A stretch of DNA of 64,000 nucleotides from Marinilabiliales bacterium (GTDB taxonomy: Bacteria; Bacteroidota; Bacteroidia; Bacteroidales; SZUA-534): the NCBI GenBank assembly GCA_003512955.1, contig DOTG01000043.1:7717-71716 (forward strand), read 5' to 3'. Positions 35,852-45,387 of the stretch are shown here, piece after piece. Made by a program: the position numbers and the translations under genes. Within the stretch, counting starts at the first letter, position 1, and every line of letters begins with the position of its first letter. The notes beneath the pieces were generated by a model, which ran no database searches, had not been told where the DNA came from, and worked only from the letters and a program-made list of their open reading frames with translations.

Positions 35852-37276
35852 TTATTTACCACTGGCCTGAAAGATGGTCTTAATGGTGTAAATCATGATT
35901 TTTAAATCTACATAAAGGGACATATCCTCTAAATAAATGATGTCGTAATTCAGCCGTTTGATCATCTCCTCTACATTCTCGGCATATCCAAATTTCACCT
36001 GCCCCCAGGAAGTGATGCCTGGCCGCACTTTAAACAAAAGCAAGTAATGTGGGGCACGTTGTACTATCTGCTCCACATAATATTCACGTTCGGGTCGTGG
36101 TCCGACAATTGACATATCTCCCTTTAGAACATTGTAAAATTGAGGGATTTCATCAAACCTCATTTTCCGCATCATCCTCCCAAAGGGAGTCACCCTGGGA
36201 TCCTCTTTACTGCTGAGAGCGGGTCCATTTTTTTCAGCATCAACATACATCGACCTGAACTTATAAATCCGGAACGGTTTCCCGTATCGTCCCATCCGCT
36301 TATGTGAATATAAAATAGGCCCTTTGGAGGACAGTTTTACCCCAATGGTTAAAAAAAGCAGAAATGGGCTCAGCAAAATGAGTGCAATGCTGGAAAACAA
36401 TACATCAATAACCCTTTTCATATTCTCCTGCCATGCTGGCAGAAACTCGTGCGACAGTTCAATCAAAGGGACCCCAAACAGGGAGGACATCTTCACGGAG
36501 CCCGAAAGAATATCCAATAAATCGGGAATGGCTTTCGCCATCACTTTGGTGGCCTTGGTTTTTACCAATATCTGCTGAATCTTCTCCCTTTCGGATGGTT
36601 CAATCGCGATGATCACTTCTTCGATTTTTTGATTATTGATTGTATCTATCAAATTCTCTAACTTTCCTAAATGCGGGATGTAACCGCTCAATGGGGTTTT
36701 TGCCCCACCATTAATGGTAACAAATCCCATGATTTGATTTCCTGCCGATTTTGGTTCTGCTCTCATATCCAGATAGAGTTGTAGCGCCTGCTCATTGCTC
36801 CCAATAATCAGTGTAGGGAATCCAATTTTCTGATTTTGAATTTTAGAATTGGTGATGGTTGTGAAGGTGACCCTTGGTAAGTAGGTTAAAATAAAATGGA
36901 TGCTCCACAAAAAGAAAAACGACTGGTAATAGTTTTTATAAGAGATAATGGTGTCGTCGAGAATGAGCAAGAAGAAGATCAGAATCACTCCAAGAGTGGT
37001 AATAAAAATAGTTCTACCCAATTCCTGAAGCCTCGATTTCCGGAAAATGTTATGATACTCACCCGACACATAATAAATCAACAGCCAAAACAAGGGTATC
37101 AGAACCAGCCCGGCGATCAGTTTTTTATCCAATAAATCATTGTTGGTAAAGGGGTGATAAGGTGTGGCTGTAATAATTTTTCGATAAACAAAAAACACAA
37201 ACCATGAAATCATAGCAGCAAAGTAATCGGCTATCACATATTTAGCTACCTGAATCCTGGGTTTCTTTTGCTCCAT
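35852..37276 (-). CDS. Polyprenyl glycosylphosphotransferase (WcaJ/WbaP-type)
   Basis: The enzyme transfers a sugar phosphate to undecaprenyl phosphate to start exopolysaccharide or O-antigen units. The 474-residue protein has four to five N-terminal membrane helices, a CoA-binding-like Rossmann middle (IGFPTLIIGSNEQALQLYLD) and the C-terminal sugar-transferase domain. That domain starts KRVIDVLFSSIALILLSPF and carries YKFRSM, FDEIPQFYNVLKGDMSIVG and GPRPER. It is full length. It groups with the lipoprotein, Gfo/Idh-like protein and kdsD on the same strand, suggesting an envelope polysaccharide cluster. Confidence 0.93.
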   Translation of the reverse strand: MEQKKPRIQVAKYVIADYFAAMISWFVFFVYRKIITATPYHPFTNNDLLDKKLIAGLVLIPLFWLLIYYVSGEYHNIFRKSRLQELGRTIFITTLGVILIFFLLILDDTIISYKNYYQSFFFLWSIHFILTYLPRVTFTTITNSKIQNQKIGFPTLIIGSNEQALQLYLDMRAEPKSAGNQIMGFVTINGGAKTPLSGYIPHLGKLENLIDTINNQKIEEVIIAIEPSEREKIQQILVKTKATKVMAKAIPDLLDILSGSVKMSSLFGVPLIELSHEFLPAWQENMKRVIDVLFSSIALILLSPFLLFLTIGVKLSSKGPILYSHKRMGRYGKPFRIYKFRSMYVDAEKNGPALSSKEDPRVTPFGRMMRKMRFDEIPQFYNVLKGDMSIVGPRPEREYYVEQIVQRAPHYLLLFKVRPGITSWGQVKFGYAENVEEMIKRLNYDIIYLEDMSLYVDLKIMIYTIKTIFQASGK

Positions 37277-37284
37277 ACACCTCT

Positions 37285-38115
37285 TTATTGAACAATTCTC
37301 ATGTCGTCAATTAAAATCGTGGCATGCTCTACATCCGTTTCCAGATAAGCCTCAATATAAATTCTGTAGGGATAACCTTCGGAAATAACTGAAAGTGCAT
37401 TGTAAAGGTCTATGTAGATTTTCTTCCACTCGTTGGCATGATTCAGGATTATTAGTTGTTCCAGATCGCCATTGCTTGCTATATACCCAACTGCAAAATA
37501 ATTATTGCACTTAAAGTTCATCTCTAAGTACATGCCACGGTTGGCATTTATTTTTGGTATGGTTAATTCAACAGATCTTGCCATAAAATAATTATTGGCG
37601 GTATCCATGTAAAAAACCCCACAACCTGTACCTGAAAAAGGTTTTAATGTTGATATGTAAAGCGATGTATCGGAATCGTCATCTGTAGCAAAATTATAGG
37701 TGTTCTCAAATCCCTCCTTCCAGGCTATGGTTGTATAATCAGCATCGCTCAATGTAGGATTGATAACTATGGTTTCCGATGGTTCCAATATCCTATCAGC
37801 TCGATAGGAGGTGTAAAATGGGTAATAGCTCCGGGAATTGGCAATTCCATTTACTTTAATGCCCGCCGAAATCATAATATCGGTTTCTCCCTCGGCCAGA
37901 ACCGGGAATTTCGCAGGCAATTCAAAAACACCAATAAATTCAGTATTCACATATACCCAGGCATCGGTAATGCCGATAGCGTCTTCGTGGGTCAAGGAAA
38001 TTTCATCAATTTGAATATACGATGGAACTTGTTCGTCAGGGTTAATGAATTCACAACCTGAAAAAACAATGAAAAAAAACAGGGGGGTAAATAGTGTACC
38101 AATGTTGTTTTGCAT
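37285..38115 (-). CDS. Lipoprotein of unknown function
   Basis: The 276-residue lipoprotein has lipobox VFSGC (Cys21) and starts at the ATG at 38115, not the TTG six bases upstream. After a short linker come beta-rich segments (EISLTHEDAIGITDAWVYVN, FIGVFELPAKFPVLAEGETD) and a C-terminal domain with jelly-roll-like strands ending ILIDDMRIVQ, like carbohydrate-binding modules. The gene lies 8 bases upstream of the sugar transferase gene in the direction of transcription. Its function is unknown; involvement with surface glycan is inferred from position. Confidence 0.75.
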   Translation of the reverse strand: MQNNIGTLFTPLFFFIVFSGCEFINPDEQVPSYIQIDEISLTHEDAIGITDAWVYVNTEFIGVFELPAKFPVLAEGETDIMISAGIKVNGIANSRSYYPFYTSYRADRILEPSETIVINPTLSDADYTTIAWKEGFENTYNFATDDDSDTSLYISTLKPFSGTGCGVFYMDTANNYFMARSVELTIPKINANRGMYLEMNFKCNNYFAVGYIASNGDLEQLIILNHANEWKKIYIDLYNALSVISEGYPYRIYIEAYLETDVEHATILIDDMRIVQ

Positions 38116-38187
38116 AAGCAAAATTTTAAAGTTGAAACGATGATTTTAAAAAAATATTGCAAAGAAAATAAAAAATGCCAACGTTTC

Positions 38188-39087
38188 TTAAATGTCAATG
38201 CATACCCGCAGCTTTTCTTTTACTTTCTCCATAATTTTATAGGAGATGCATTCATTTTCAATAGTGTTGCGGGGTTGTGTATGATTCACAACATTTTTAT
38301 AGAAGATGTCAAACTGTTTTTTCAATAACTTATCATGGCTATATTCTTCGGAAGAACCAATTAAAACCGGGTTACTCTGATTGTTTGTGTATTGTAGTTC
38401 ATTATTCCGCAGATCAATCTGAAAATTCGATTGGTATTCAAAAACCCTCAGGGTGTTGGTGTAACCCTTTTCCACCGAATTAACATGAATGTTGGCCATA
38501 TTTCCATTGTTAAAATCAATCCGCAATTGAATAATATCCGGAACCTCGGATAACGATGAGAACGTGTTGGCTGTAACCCGCTTTATATTATTTCCCAAAA
38601 AGGGGATGATTCCGCTCACCTGTTTGCGGACTATGGGAAGCAGGTTTTTTTCTCCCTCCCACGACGAGTGACAATCGATATATAATGGTGATTTGCTCCG
38701 TTTTGCATATTCATCAATAACCCCCTGATATAAAAAAGGATGGTACAATTGGATGACAACCCCAGCTTCATCTTTCAATTTAACTAAATGCTGATGCTCT
38801 TCTAAGGAAAGATAATAAGTACTCTGTAAAAAAACAGGTTTTGAAAACTGAACAGCCCGCTCAATAAATGGAAAATAGGTGTTCTCGACCGATGAAAAAG
38901 CAATGGCTTGTGAATGCTTTAAAAGCTCGGCAAAACTATAATAAACAGGATACCCGCGAAGATTCTTAGGAACATCGAATTGAAAACTTGGATCAAAAAT
39001 TCCCGATAATTTGAGCGAAGGGTTCCCTTCAATGGCTTTGATAAATTGTAAACTATTTGTACTACCTACAAGCGAAATATGCAACAT
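38188..39087 (-). CDS. Gfo/Idh/MocA-like protein lacking the EKP motif
   Basis: The 299-residue protein has the Gfo/Idh/MocA architecture: a Rossmann start (HISLVGSTNSLQFIKAI), NPSLKLSGIFDPS, and the segment where the catalytic Glu-Lys-Pro normally lies reads FSKPVFLQS. The Glu and the canonical Lys position are not conserved. The glycine motif is also GSTNS rather than GxGxxG. It may therefore be a non-catalytic or unusual member. It sits between the lipoprotein and kdsD in the polysaccharide cluster, where normal family members reduce nucleotide sugars. Confidence 0.7.
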   Translation of the reverse strand: MLHISLVGSTNSLQFIKAIEGNPSLKLSGIFDPSFQFDVPKNLRGYPVYYSFAELLKHSQAIAFSSVENTYFPFIERAVQFSKPVFLQSTYYLSLEEHQHLVKLKDEAGVVIQLYHPFLYQGVIDEYAKRSKSPLYIDCHSSWEGEKNLLPIVRKQVSGIIPFLGNNIKRVTANTFSSLSEVPDIIQLRIDFNNGNMANIHVNSVEKGYTNTLRVFEYQSNFQIDLRNNELQYTNNQSNPVLIGSSEEYSHDKLLKKQFDIFYKNVVNHTQPRNTIENECISYKIMEKVKEKLRVCIDI

Positions 39088-39221
39088 GCCTTAGTTTTTT
39101 TACAAAACTATCTGTTTTCATGCATTGATACTGAGGTAGCCGCAAATTCTTATCAACGCAATATTGTTAATAAACCTGCAAATAAATTTGCCTCAGCAGA
39201 AAAGGTTTGTTAGCTACGCAA

Positions 39222-40190
39222 TTATACAATTCCTTCTTTAAGAATATCATGAATGTGAATCATTCCCACATATTTCCCCTGGTTGACTACAATTAACTGG
39301 GTAATATTATTTTGCTCCATCATCTGAAAAGCTGTTACAGCCAATTCACTTTCCTCAATTGTCCGTGGATTTTTTCCCATAATATCAAACGCTTTTAATT
39401 GGTTTACAGGTCGTTTTGAAACCAACATCCTCCGCAAGTCACCATCGGTAATAATCCCCACCAGTTTCCCGTTTTCATCCAAAACCGAGGTTGCTCCCAA
39501 CCGTTTAGTGGTCATTTCCATAATTACCTCATCTATCGACGAGTTTGATTGGATTTGTGGTTTTTCGTTGTTGTGATATAAATCGCTGACCCTTAAATAA
39601 AGTTTTTTACCTAGGGTGCCTCCTGGGTGGTATTTGGCAAAATCTGAAGATGAAAACTCGCGGTATTCGAGCAATGCAATTGCCAGAGCATCCCCCATAA
39701 CCAATTGTGCCGTTGTACTCGATGTAGGGGCCAGATTGTTCGGGCAAGCCTCTTTCTCAATGTAGGCATTCAAGATATAATCTGCTTGTTGTGCTAAAAC
39801 CGAATGAGTATTTGAAACCATGGCAATCAATTTATTTCCCATCGTTTTTAACAGGGGAATTAACACTTTAATTTCCGCAGTGTCACCACTTCTGGAAACA
39901 CAGATTACCACATCGTTCTTTTGGACTATTCCCAAATCTCCATGAATGGCATCGGCTGCATGCATAAAAATGGCAGGAGTTCCGGTACTATTCAAGGTGG
40001 CTACAATTTTTTGTGATATGTTGGCACTTTTCCCAATACCGGTAATTACCACTCTTCCTTTGCTCTGATAAATCAATTCTACACAATGTGCAAAATCCTC
40101 ATTAATATACCCTTCCAGGTTTTTTATTGCTTCAGCCTCGTGTAAAACTGCTCTTCTCCCTGAGGCAATTATTTCTTGAAAACTTTTCAT
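39222..40190 (-). CDS. kdsD: Arabinose-5-phosphate isomerase (KpsF/GutQ family)
   Basis: The enzyme interconverts ribulose 5-phosphate and arabinose 5-phosphate, the first step to Kdo for lipopolysaccharide. The 322-residue protein has an N-terminal SIS domain (GRVVITGIGKSANISQKIVA, MHAADAIHGDLGIV, VSRSGDTAEIKVLI) and two C-terminal CBS domains (residues ~205-320). The length is normal. It is the first gene of the leftward polysaccharide group and is divergent from recQ. Confidence 0.93.
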   Translation of the reverse strand: MKSFQEIIASGRRAVLHEAEAIKNLEGYINEDFAHCVELIYQSKGRVVITGIGKSANISQKIVATLNSTGTPAIFMHAADAIHGDLGIVQKNDVVICVSRSGDTAEIKVLIPLLKTMGNKLIAMVSNTHSVLAQQADYILNAYIEKEACPNNLAPTSSTTAQLVMGDALAIALLEYREFSSSDFAKYHPGGTLGKKLYLRVSDLYHNNEKPQIQSNSSIDEVIMEMTTKRLGATSVLDENGKLVGIITDGDLRRMLVSKRPVNQLKAFDIMGKNPRTIEESELAVTAFQMMEQNNITQLIVVNQGKYVGMIHIHDILKEGIV

Positions 40191-40291
40191 CTTTAATAGT
40201 TTATTGAATTGAAAAACAAAAAACTTCTAAACAAAAATTCAACCGTTTGCATTTTTTTGCTAAAAAGTTAATTGTTGAAATATTATTGCAA

Positions 40292-40299
40292 CAAATATA
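40292..40299 (-). promoter_or_regulatory. -7 element for kdsD
   Basis: The minus strand reads TATATTTG, a TAnnTTTG match about 100 bases before the kdsD start. No matching -33 box was found. Confidence 0.4.
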
Positions 40300-40488
40300 A
40301 TATCAGGCAGTTAAATTTGTTTTTACAGATCATTATACTAATTGCCGCCAAAGTTACGTACTAATTTCGTTGAACAAAAAAAACTTACATGTTCAAAAGT
40401 GCATTTTTTTTCTTAACTTAGTTAGACAAACATAACCTTGTATTAATTTAGCGTTCCAATTTTTTTAGGACGGAAAGTGTGTTGAAGT

Positions 40489-42657
40489 ATGGAATTGACC
40501 GGTTATTTAAAAAAGCATTTCGGTTTTGATACTTTTAAAGGGAATCAGGAAGAAATAATCAAAAATGTGTTGGCAGGGCGGGATACGTTTGTCCTCATGC
40601 CCACAGGAGGCGGCAAATCGCTCTGTTACCAGTTACCTGCCCTTATTAAAGAGGGCACTGCTATAATTATTTCCCCTCTCATTGCCCTGATGAAAAATCA
40701 GGTGGATGCCATGAGGGGTTTTAGCGATGAAGATGGAGTGGCTCATTTTCTCAATTCCTCTTTAACCAAAAATGAAATTCAGGTGGTTAAATCCGACATC
40801 CTGGCCGGTAAAACCAAGATGCTCTATGTAGCTCCTGAATCATTAACTAAAGAGGAAAACATCAAGTTTTTACAGCAGATTCAGGTTTCGTTCTATGCCA
40901 TTGACGAGGCTCACTGTATCTCGGAATGGGGCCACGATTTTAGACCAGAATACCGCCGGATACGTCCGATTGTGGAAGAAATTGGAAAAGCGCCAATCAT
41001 TGCCCTTACAGCAACGGCTACCCCAAAAGTACAGCACGATATTCAAAAAAATCTGGGGATGTTGCATGCCGACATTTTTAAATCATCGTTCAATCGGCCC
41101 AACCTGTATTACGAGGTGCGGCCAAAAACCGATGCAACAAAAGAAATTATCAAGATTCTTAAAAATAACCCGGGAAAATCTGGCATCATTTACTGCCTAA
41201 GCCGGAAAAAGGTCGAAGAATTGGCCGAAACCTTACAGGTGAATGGAATAAAGGCATTGGCATATCATGCCGGGATGGATTCCAATACCCGCTCGCAAAA
41301 CCAGGACAAGTTCCTGATGGAAGAAGTGGAGATTATTGTGGCAACCATTGCTTTTGGAATGGGAATTGACAAGCCCGATGTCCGTTTGGTCATCCACTAT
41401 GATATTCCCAAAAGCCTTGAAGGATATTATCAGGAAACCGGGCGCGCTGGCCGCGATGGCGGCGAGGGCCGATGCATTACCTTTTATTCGTACAAGGATA
41501 TCCAGAAACTCGAAAAATTCATGCAGGGCAAACCAGTAGCTGAACAGGAGATTGGCCGCCATTTGTTGCTCGAAACCGTTTCCTATGCCGAATCGGCCCT
41601 CTGCCGACGCAAACACCTGCTTCATTATTTTGGTGAGGAATACACCCAACACAATTGCGAAACCTGCGACAACTGCCAGAATCCCAAAGAGCAGTTTGAA
41701 GGTCAGGAATATATTGAGATGTTACTGCAAGTGGTTGTAGCTGTTAAAGAATACTTTAAGGCCGATCATGTGGCCAGCATCCTTTGTGGAACTTCCAACT
41801 ATGGGGTGAAATCGTATAAACACCATCACCTGCCCGAATTTGGGATTGGCAAAGAAAAAGACCTCAAGTTTTGGAATGCCGTTATCAGGCAGGCACTGAT
41901 TGCCAAATTCCTTGCAAAAGATATCGAGAATTACGGATTACTTAAAATGACTGCCAAAGGTCATGCGTTCCTTGAACATCCTGAACCTTTCATGATGATG
42001 CATGACCACGACTATGACAAAGCCGAAGAGGAACTATCGGCCCCACAAGGTGGCGGTTCTGCCGATCCTATGCTGTTTGCCATGCTGAAAGATTTGAGGA
42101 AAAAGATCGCCAAAGAGAAAAACCTCCCTCCTTTTGTTATTTTTCAGGATCCGTCGCTTGAGGATATGGCCATACATTACCCCATTACTGCTGAAGAAAT
42201 GCAGAACATGACAGGTGTGGGCGCAGGTAAAGCTTCCCGCTATGGGAAAGAGTTTTGCGAATTGATTGCTATTTATGTGAACGAAAATGAAATTGACCGC
42301 CCTGTAGATTTGGTTGTGAAATCCGTGGTCAACAAGTCGGGATTGAAGGTTCATATTATTCAAAGCATCGACCGCAAGGTTGCTTTAGATGATATTGCCC
42401 AATCGAAAGGAATTGAGATGAACGATTTACTCAAAGAAATTGAAGCCATTGTATTTTCAGGAACCAAACTCAATATCGATTATTACATCAACGAAGTGCT
42501 TGATGAGGAACATCAGGACGAAATATATGACTATTTCCGCGAAGAGGCTCAAAGTGAATCCATTGATGATGCACTCAAAGTCCTTGGCGAAGATGAATAC
42601 ACCGAAGAAGATATTCGCTTGATGCGGATTAAATTCCTCTGTAACGAAGGCAATTAA
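40489..42657 (+). CDS. recQ: ATP-dependent DNA helicase RecQ
   Basis: RecQ unwinds DNA 3'-5' in recombination and fork repair. The 722-residue protein has helicase motifs TGGGKSLCYQLPAL (I), DEAHCISEWGHDFRPEY (II plus the RecQ loop), TATATPK (III) and QETGRAGRDG (VI). Next come a zinc-binding region (CRRKHLLHYFG, CETCDNC), an RQC winged helix and an HRDC domain (~residues 530-610). About 100 extra C-terminal residues form a helix-rich tail common in Bacteroidota RecQ. It is a single gene. Confidence 0.96.
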   Translation: MELTGYLKKHFGFDTFKGNQEEIIKNVLAGRDTFVLMPTGGGKSLCYQLPALIKEGTAIIISPLIALMKNQVDAMRGFSDEDGVAHFLNSSLTKNEIQVVKSDILAGKTKMLYVAPESLTKEENIKFLQQIQVSFYAIDEAHCISEWGHDFRPEYRRIRPIVEEIGKAPIIALTATATPKVQHDIQKNLGMLHADIFKSSFNRPNLYYEVRPKTDATKEIIKILKNNPGKSGIIYCLSRKKVEELAETLQVNGIKALAYHAGMDSNTRSQNQDKFLMEEVEIIVATIAFGMGIDKPDVRLVIHYDIPKSLEGYYQETGRAGRDGGEGRCITFYSYKDIQKLEKFMQGKPVAEQEIGRHLLLETVSYAESALCRRKHLLHYFGEEYTQHNCETCDNCQNPKEQFEGQEYIEMLLQVVVAVKEYFKADHVASILCGTSNYGVKSYKHHHLPEFGIGKEKDLKFWNAVIRQALIAKFLAKDIENYGLLKMTAKGHAFLEHPEPFMMMHDHDYDKAEEELSAPQGGGSADPMLFAMLKDLRKKIAKEKNLPPFVIFQDPSLEDMAIHYPITAEEMQNMTGVGAGKASRYGKEFCELIAIYVNENEIDRPVDLVVKSVVNKSGLKVHIIQSIDRKVALDDIAQSKGIEMNDLLKEIEAIVFSGTKLNIDYYINEVLDEEHQDEIYDYFREEAQSESIDDALKVLGEDEYTEEDIRLMRIKFLCNEGN

Positions 42658-42803
42658 GCCCGAATAGACGCTTAACCACAACGACCACCTTGTTTACTAA
42701 GGATTTTATTTGGGTCCGTACTTAGCTGCTTTACCAGCAAGGAGTTTATTATAAACGATCCTTGCATCCTAAGTGGTACATAAAATACAGCATTGGTGAT
42801 GCT

Positions 42804-42838
42804 AAAAAAACCGCTTCCGAAAACGGAGCGGTTTTTTT
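42804..42838. terminator. Bidirectional terminator recQ/glnA
   Basis: AAAAAAACCGCTTCCG pairs with CGGAGCGGTTTTTTT through a short loop. The A and T runs on either side let it act for both convergent genes. Confidence 0.9.
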
Positions 42839-42894
42839 TACTCAAAAATCAACATTATGCACGTAAAATTACCTCATCGGTAATGTTTTAAATT

Positions 42895-44406
42895 CTATTG
42901 GCAGTGTAAGTAATTCTCAACCAATTGGGCAATCTCTTTATGCTTGCCATATAGTTTCTCGCTCAAATTCTGATCGTTATGGGCTTTTAACATATTTGCC
43001 ACCCTATCAATCACTCCACTTGGAAAGATAAATTCTTCTTCAAATACCGACCTGCGTTTCAATAATTCTTCGGCAGAATCAAAACAACTGGTCGGCAGAC
43101 TCTTCAGTTTCTCCTTGCGTTCCTTGTATTTCTGATCGAAAATATTCACATCCATGTACAAAGATTCGGCTAAAGCCAGACTATTTTTCATGGTGAGGCC
43201 ATGTTTTGCCGCAAGTAAGATGCCCGCAAAATAATGGAAAATGTCAGCGCTGCCGTCTCCCGAGCGGAGCTCACAGGTCTGCTTGCTCTTTATCGGTTTT
43301 ATTGAACCATTCTCCTTAGGGTTTTCATTTTTCACCATGTCCAGGTTTCCAAGCCAACCTAAAGGCACCCGGACCAGGACAGAACGGTTCCTATCGCCCC
43401 AGCAGATATTCGTTGGGGCCTCCTGGTGAGGGACCAACCTCAGGTATGAAGTAGGTATGGTGTTCCCAAACGCGGTTAATGCCCCGGCTAAATCGAGAAT
43501 CCCGCCAATGGCCTTTTTTGCAGTCACACTCAGGTTTTGTTGGTCAACCATCATGTTTTCGCCATCTTTTTCCACCAGAAAATGCACATGCAACCCGCTG
43601 CCAGCTTTGCCTACCGTGATTTTTGGGGCAAAACTTATCAGGATGTTGTGTTTTTTTGCCAACATCCGCAGTATCCATTTGGCAATTACCAATTGCGTGG
43701 CGGCTTCCTCAACATCAACCGGAAGAAATTCAATTTCCTGTTGCTCGTAATAATTTGTCTCGTCATAAAAATTCCCGACCTCAGAATGGCCATATTTTAT
43801 TTGACCCCCTGCCTGGGAAATCAGGCGCATGGCCTCCATCCTGAATTCCTGCCATTTGGTATAAGGTTCCGAAGCATGATACCCTTTTTGATCGGTGGCC
43901 GGATACAAATCGGTTTCAGGGATGGGCGTAATAATGTAATACTCCAATTCACCCATTGCTTTAAAGGTAAAACCTGTTGCATTTTTAAACGACTGATGGG
44001 CTTTATGCAAGATGTATTCCGGGGCGCTTTCCAGAGGTTTTCCATCACTGGTGTAAAACGAGCACAAAATATCAAGTGTTGGAACGGCTGCAAATGGATT
44101 GATAAAAGCAGTCCGATACCTTGGTATCACGTATAAATCGCTCGAACCTGCTTCGATAAAGGAAAATAAACTTGACCCGTCCACCCGCTCCCCGTAAGTT
44201 AGAATAGAATCGAGATGCTCAATGTTTAACACGATAAATGAAAGCGTTTTTAACCTCCCGTCTTCCGCCACATAACGAAAATTAATCATCTCAATCCCAT
44301 TATCCTCAACAAACTGAATGATGTCACTTTTGGTAAATTCATAAGCAGGTTTTCGTAAATAACGGACTAACCTATTCGGATTTAACGTGATTTCGCTTTC
44401 GTTCAT
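42895..44406 (-). CDS. glnA: Glutamine synthetase family protein
   Basis: The protein of about 503 residues matches type I glutamine synthetases, which make glutamine from glutamate, ammonia and ATP. It has the beta-grasp N-domain, FTFKAMGELEYYII with the metal-binding Glu, SGLHVHFLV, RLVPHQEAPTNICWGDRNRS and CELRSGDGSADIFHYFAG with the late active-site residues. The adenylylation Tyr motif of GlnA is not obvious. A relative acting on another amine cannot be ruled out. ATG at 44406 is chosen over TTG at 44436. The partner gltBD lies at the other end of the window. Confidence 0.85.
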   Translation of the reverse strand: MNESEITLNPNRLVRYLRKPAYEFTKSDIIQFVEDNGIEMINFRYVAEDGRLKTLSFIVLNIEHLDSILTYGERVDGSSLFSFIEAGSSDLYVIPRYRTAFINPFAAVPTLDILCSFYTSDGKPLESAPEYILHKAHQSFKNATGFTFKAMGELEYYIITPIPETDLYPATDQKGYHASEPYTKWQEFRMEAMRLISQAGGQIKYGHSEVGNFYDETNYYEQQEIEFLPVDVEEAATQLVIAKWILRMLAKKHNILISFAPKITVGKAGSGLHVHFLVEKDGENMMVDQQNLSVTAKKAIGGILDLAGALTAFGNTIPTSYLRLVPHQEAPTNICWGDRNRSVLVRVPLGWLGNLDMVKNENPKENGSIKPIKSKQTCELRSGDGSADIFHYFAGILLAAKHGLTMKNSLALAESLYMDVNIFDQKYKERKEKLKSLPTSCFDSAEELLKRRSVFEEEFIFPSGVIDRVANMLKAHNDQNLSEKLYGKHKEIAQLVENYLHCQ

Positions 44407-44556
44407 AATAAAACCTAAAAAAATATCCGTGGGCAAAATTAGGATTCTGCAAAAAGGATGTAAACGTTTGCGCTATGTTGTAGAATAGCAATTCAGGATG
44501 TTAAGAAGCACATCAAACAATAAGTTTGTTCTGGTTGTACCGGGTTTTTGAATGTT

Positions 44557-45207
44557 TTATTTATCGTAAGCTGTGCCTTTTAAAAGGGGGACGAACGAGA
44601 AAGCACCGTGATCTTCAATAATATCCTTACCCTGATCGGATTTAATGAGCCGGACCATCGTCTGCGACATTTCTCCTAAGGGAACTACAAGGAATCCGCC
44701 GGGTTTAAGTTGCCGAACTAATAATGGTGGGATTTCAGGCGCACCTGCGGTAATCAATATTTTGTCGTAGGGGCCATAGGTGGGTTTTCCGAGGTACCCA
44801 TCGCCAAAAAAGAATTGTGGGTGGTAGCCAAGCTGTGGCAAAAACCGTTGGGCTTTCAGGAATAGGTTCCGTTGCCGTTCAATGGTAAAAACCTTGGCCC
44901 CCAGCTCAAGCAAAACGGCCGTTTGGTAGCCGGAACCTGTGCCGATTTCCAGCACCTTGTCTCCTTTGTTTATTTTAAGAAGTTCGGTTTGAAAGGCTAC
45001 GGTATAAGGCTGCGAAATGGTTTGACCGCTTCCGATGGGAAAGGCTTTATCGATGTAGGCAAAATTCACAAAAGCACTATCCATGAAGAGGTGGCGGGGA
45101 ATCTTTCCAATAGCCTCAATCACCCGCTTGTCTTTGATCCCCTTTTTGATAATCTCGCTAACTAATTGCTGTCGAAGACCTTGTTCTCTATATCCGTCGG
45201 AATACAT
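44557..45207 (-). CDS. pcm: Protein-L-isoaspartate O-methyltransferase
   Basis: Pcm methylates isoaspartyl residues to start their repair. The 216-residue protein has the family core: AFPIGSGQTISQPYTVAFQT, the SAM-binding VLEIGTGSGYQTAVL and ILITAGAPEIPPLLVRQLK. The length fits. It is divergent from the LolC/E-like permease gene, with about 180 bases between them including that gene's promoter. Confidence 0.94.
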   Translation of the reverse strand: MYSDGYREQGLRQQLVSEIIKKGIKDKRVIEAIGKIPRHLFMDSAFVNFAYIDKAFPIGSGQTISQPYTVAFQTELLKINKGDKVLEIGTGSGYQTAVLLELGAKVFTIERQRNLFLKAQRFLPQLGYHPQFFFGDGYLGKPTYGPYDKILITAGAPEIPPLLVRQLKPGGFLVVPLGEMSQTMVRLIKSDQGKDIIEDHGAFSFVPLLKGTAYDK

Positions 45208-45333
45208 CCTTATAAGTTATTACAGGCACAAGATAGAATAATTATTTAAAACCCATTCTGATAATTTTAAACAATGAGGTTGGCCCCCCTTCGCGTTGAT
45301 TGGAACAATTATCTTGCATCTAAATTTAAGTTG

Positions 45334-45363
45334 TTGGAACTTTTTCTGAATTTCGTACTTTTG
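45334..45363 (+). promoter_or_regulatory. Promoter of LolC/E-like gene
   Basis: TTG (45334-45336), 19 bases and TACTTTTG (45356-45363) match both boxes. Transcription would start near 45370, only about 18 bases before the TTG codon at 45388. This rules out the ATG at 45274 as the start. Confidence 0.7.
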
Positions 45364-45387
45364 ACTCCTTATCAAACATATTTTACG

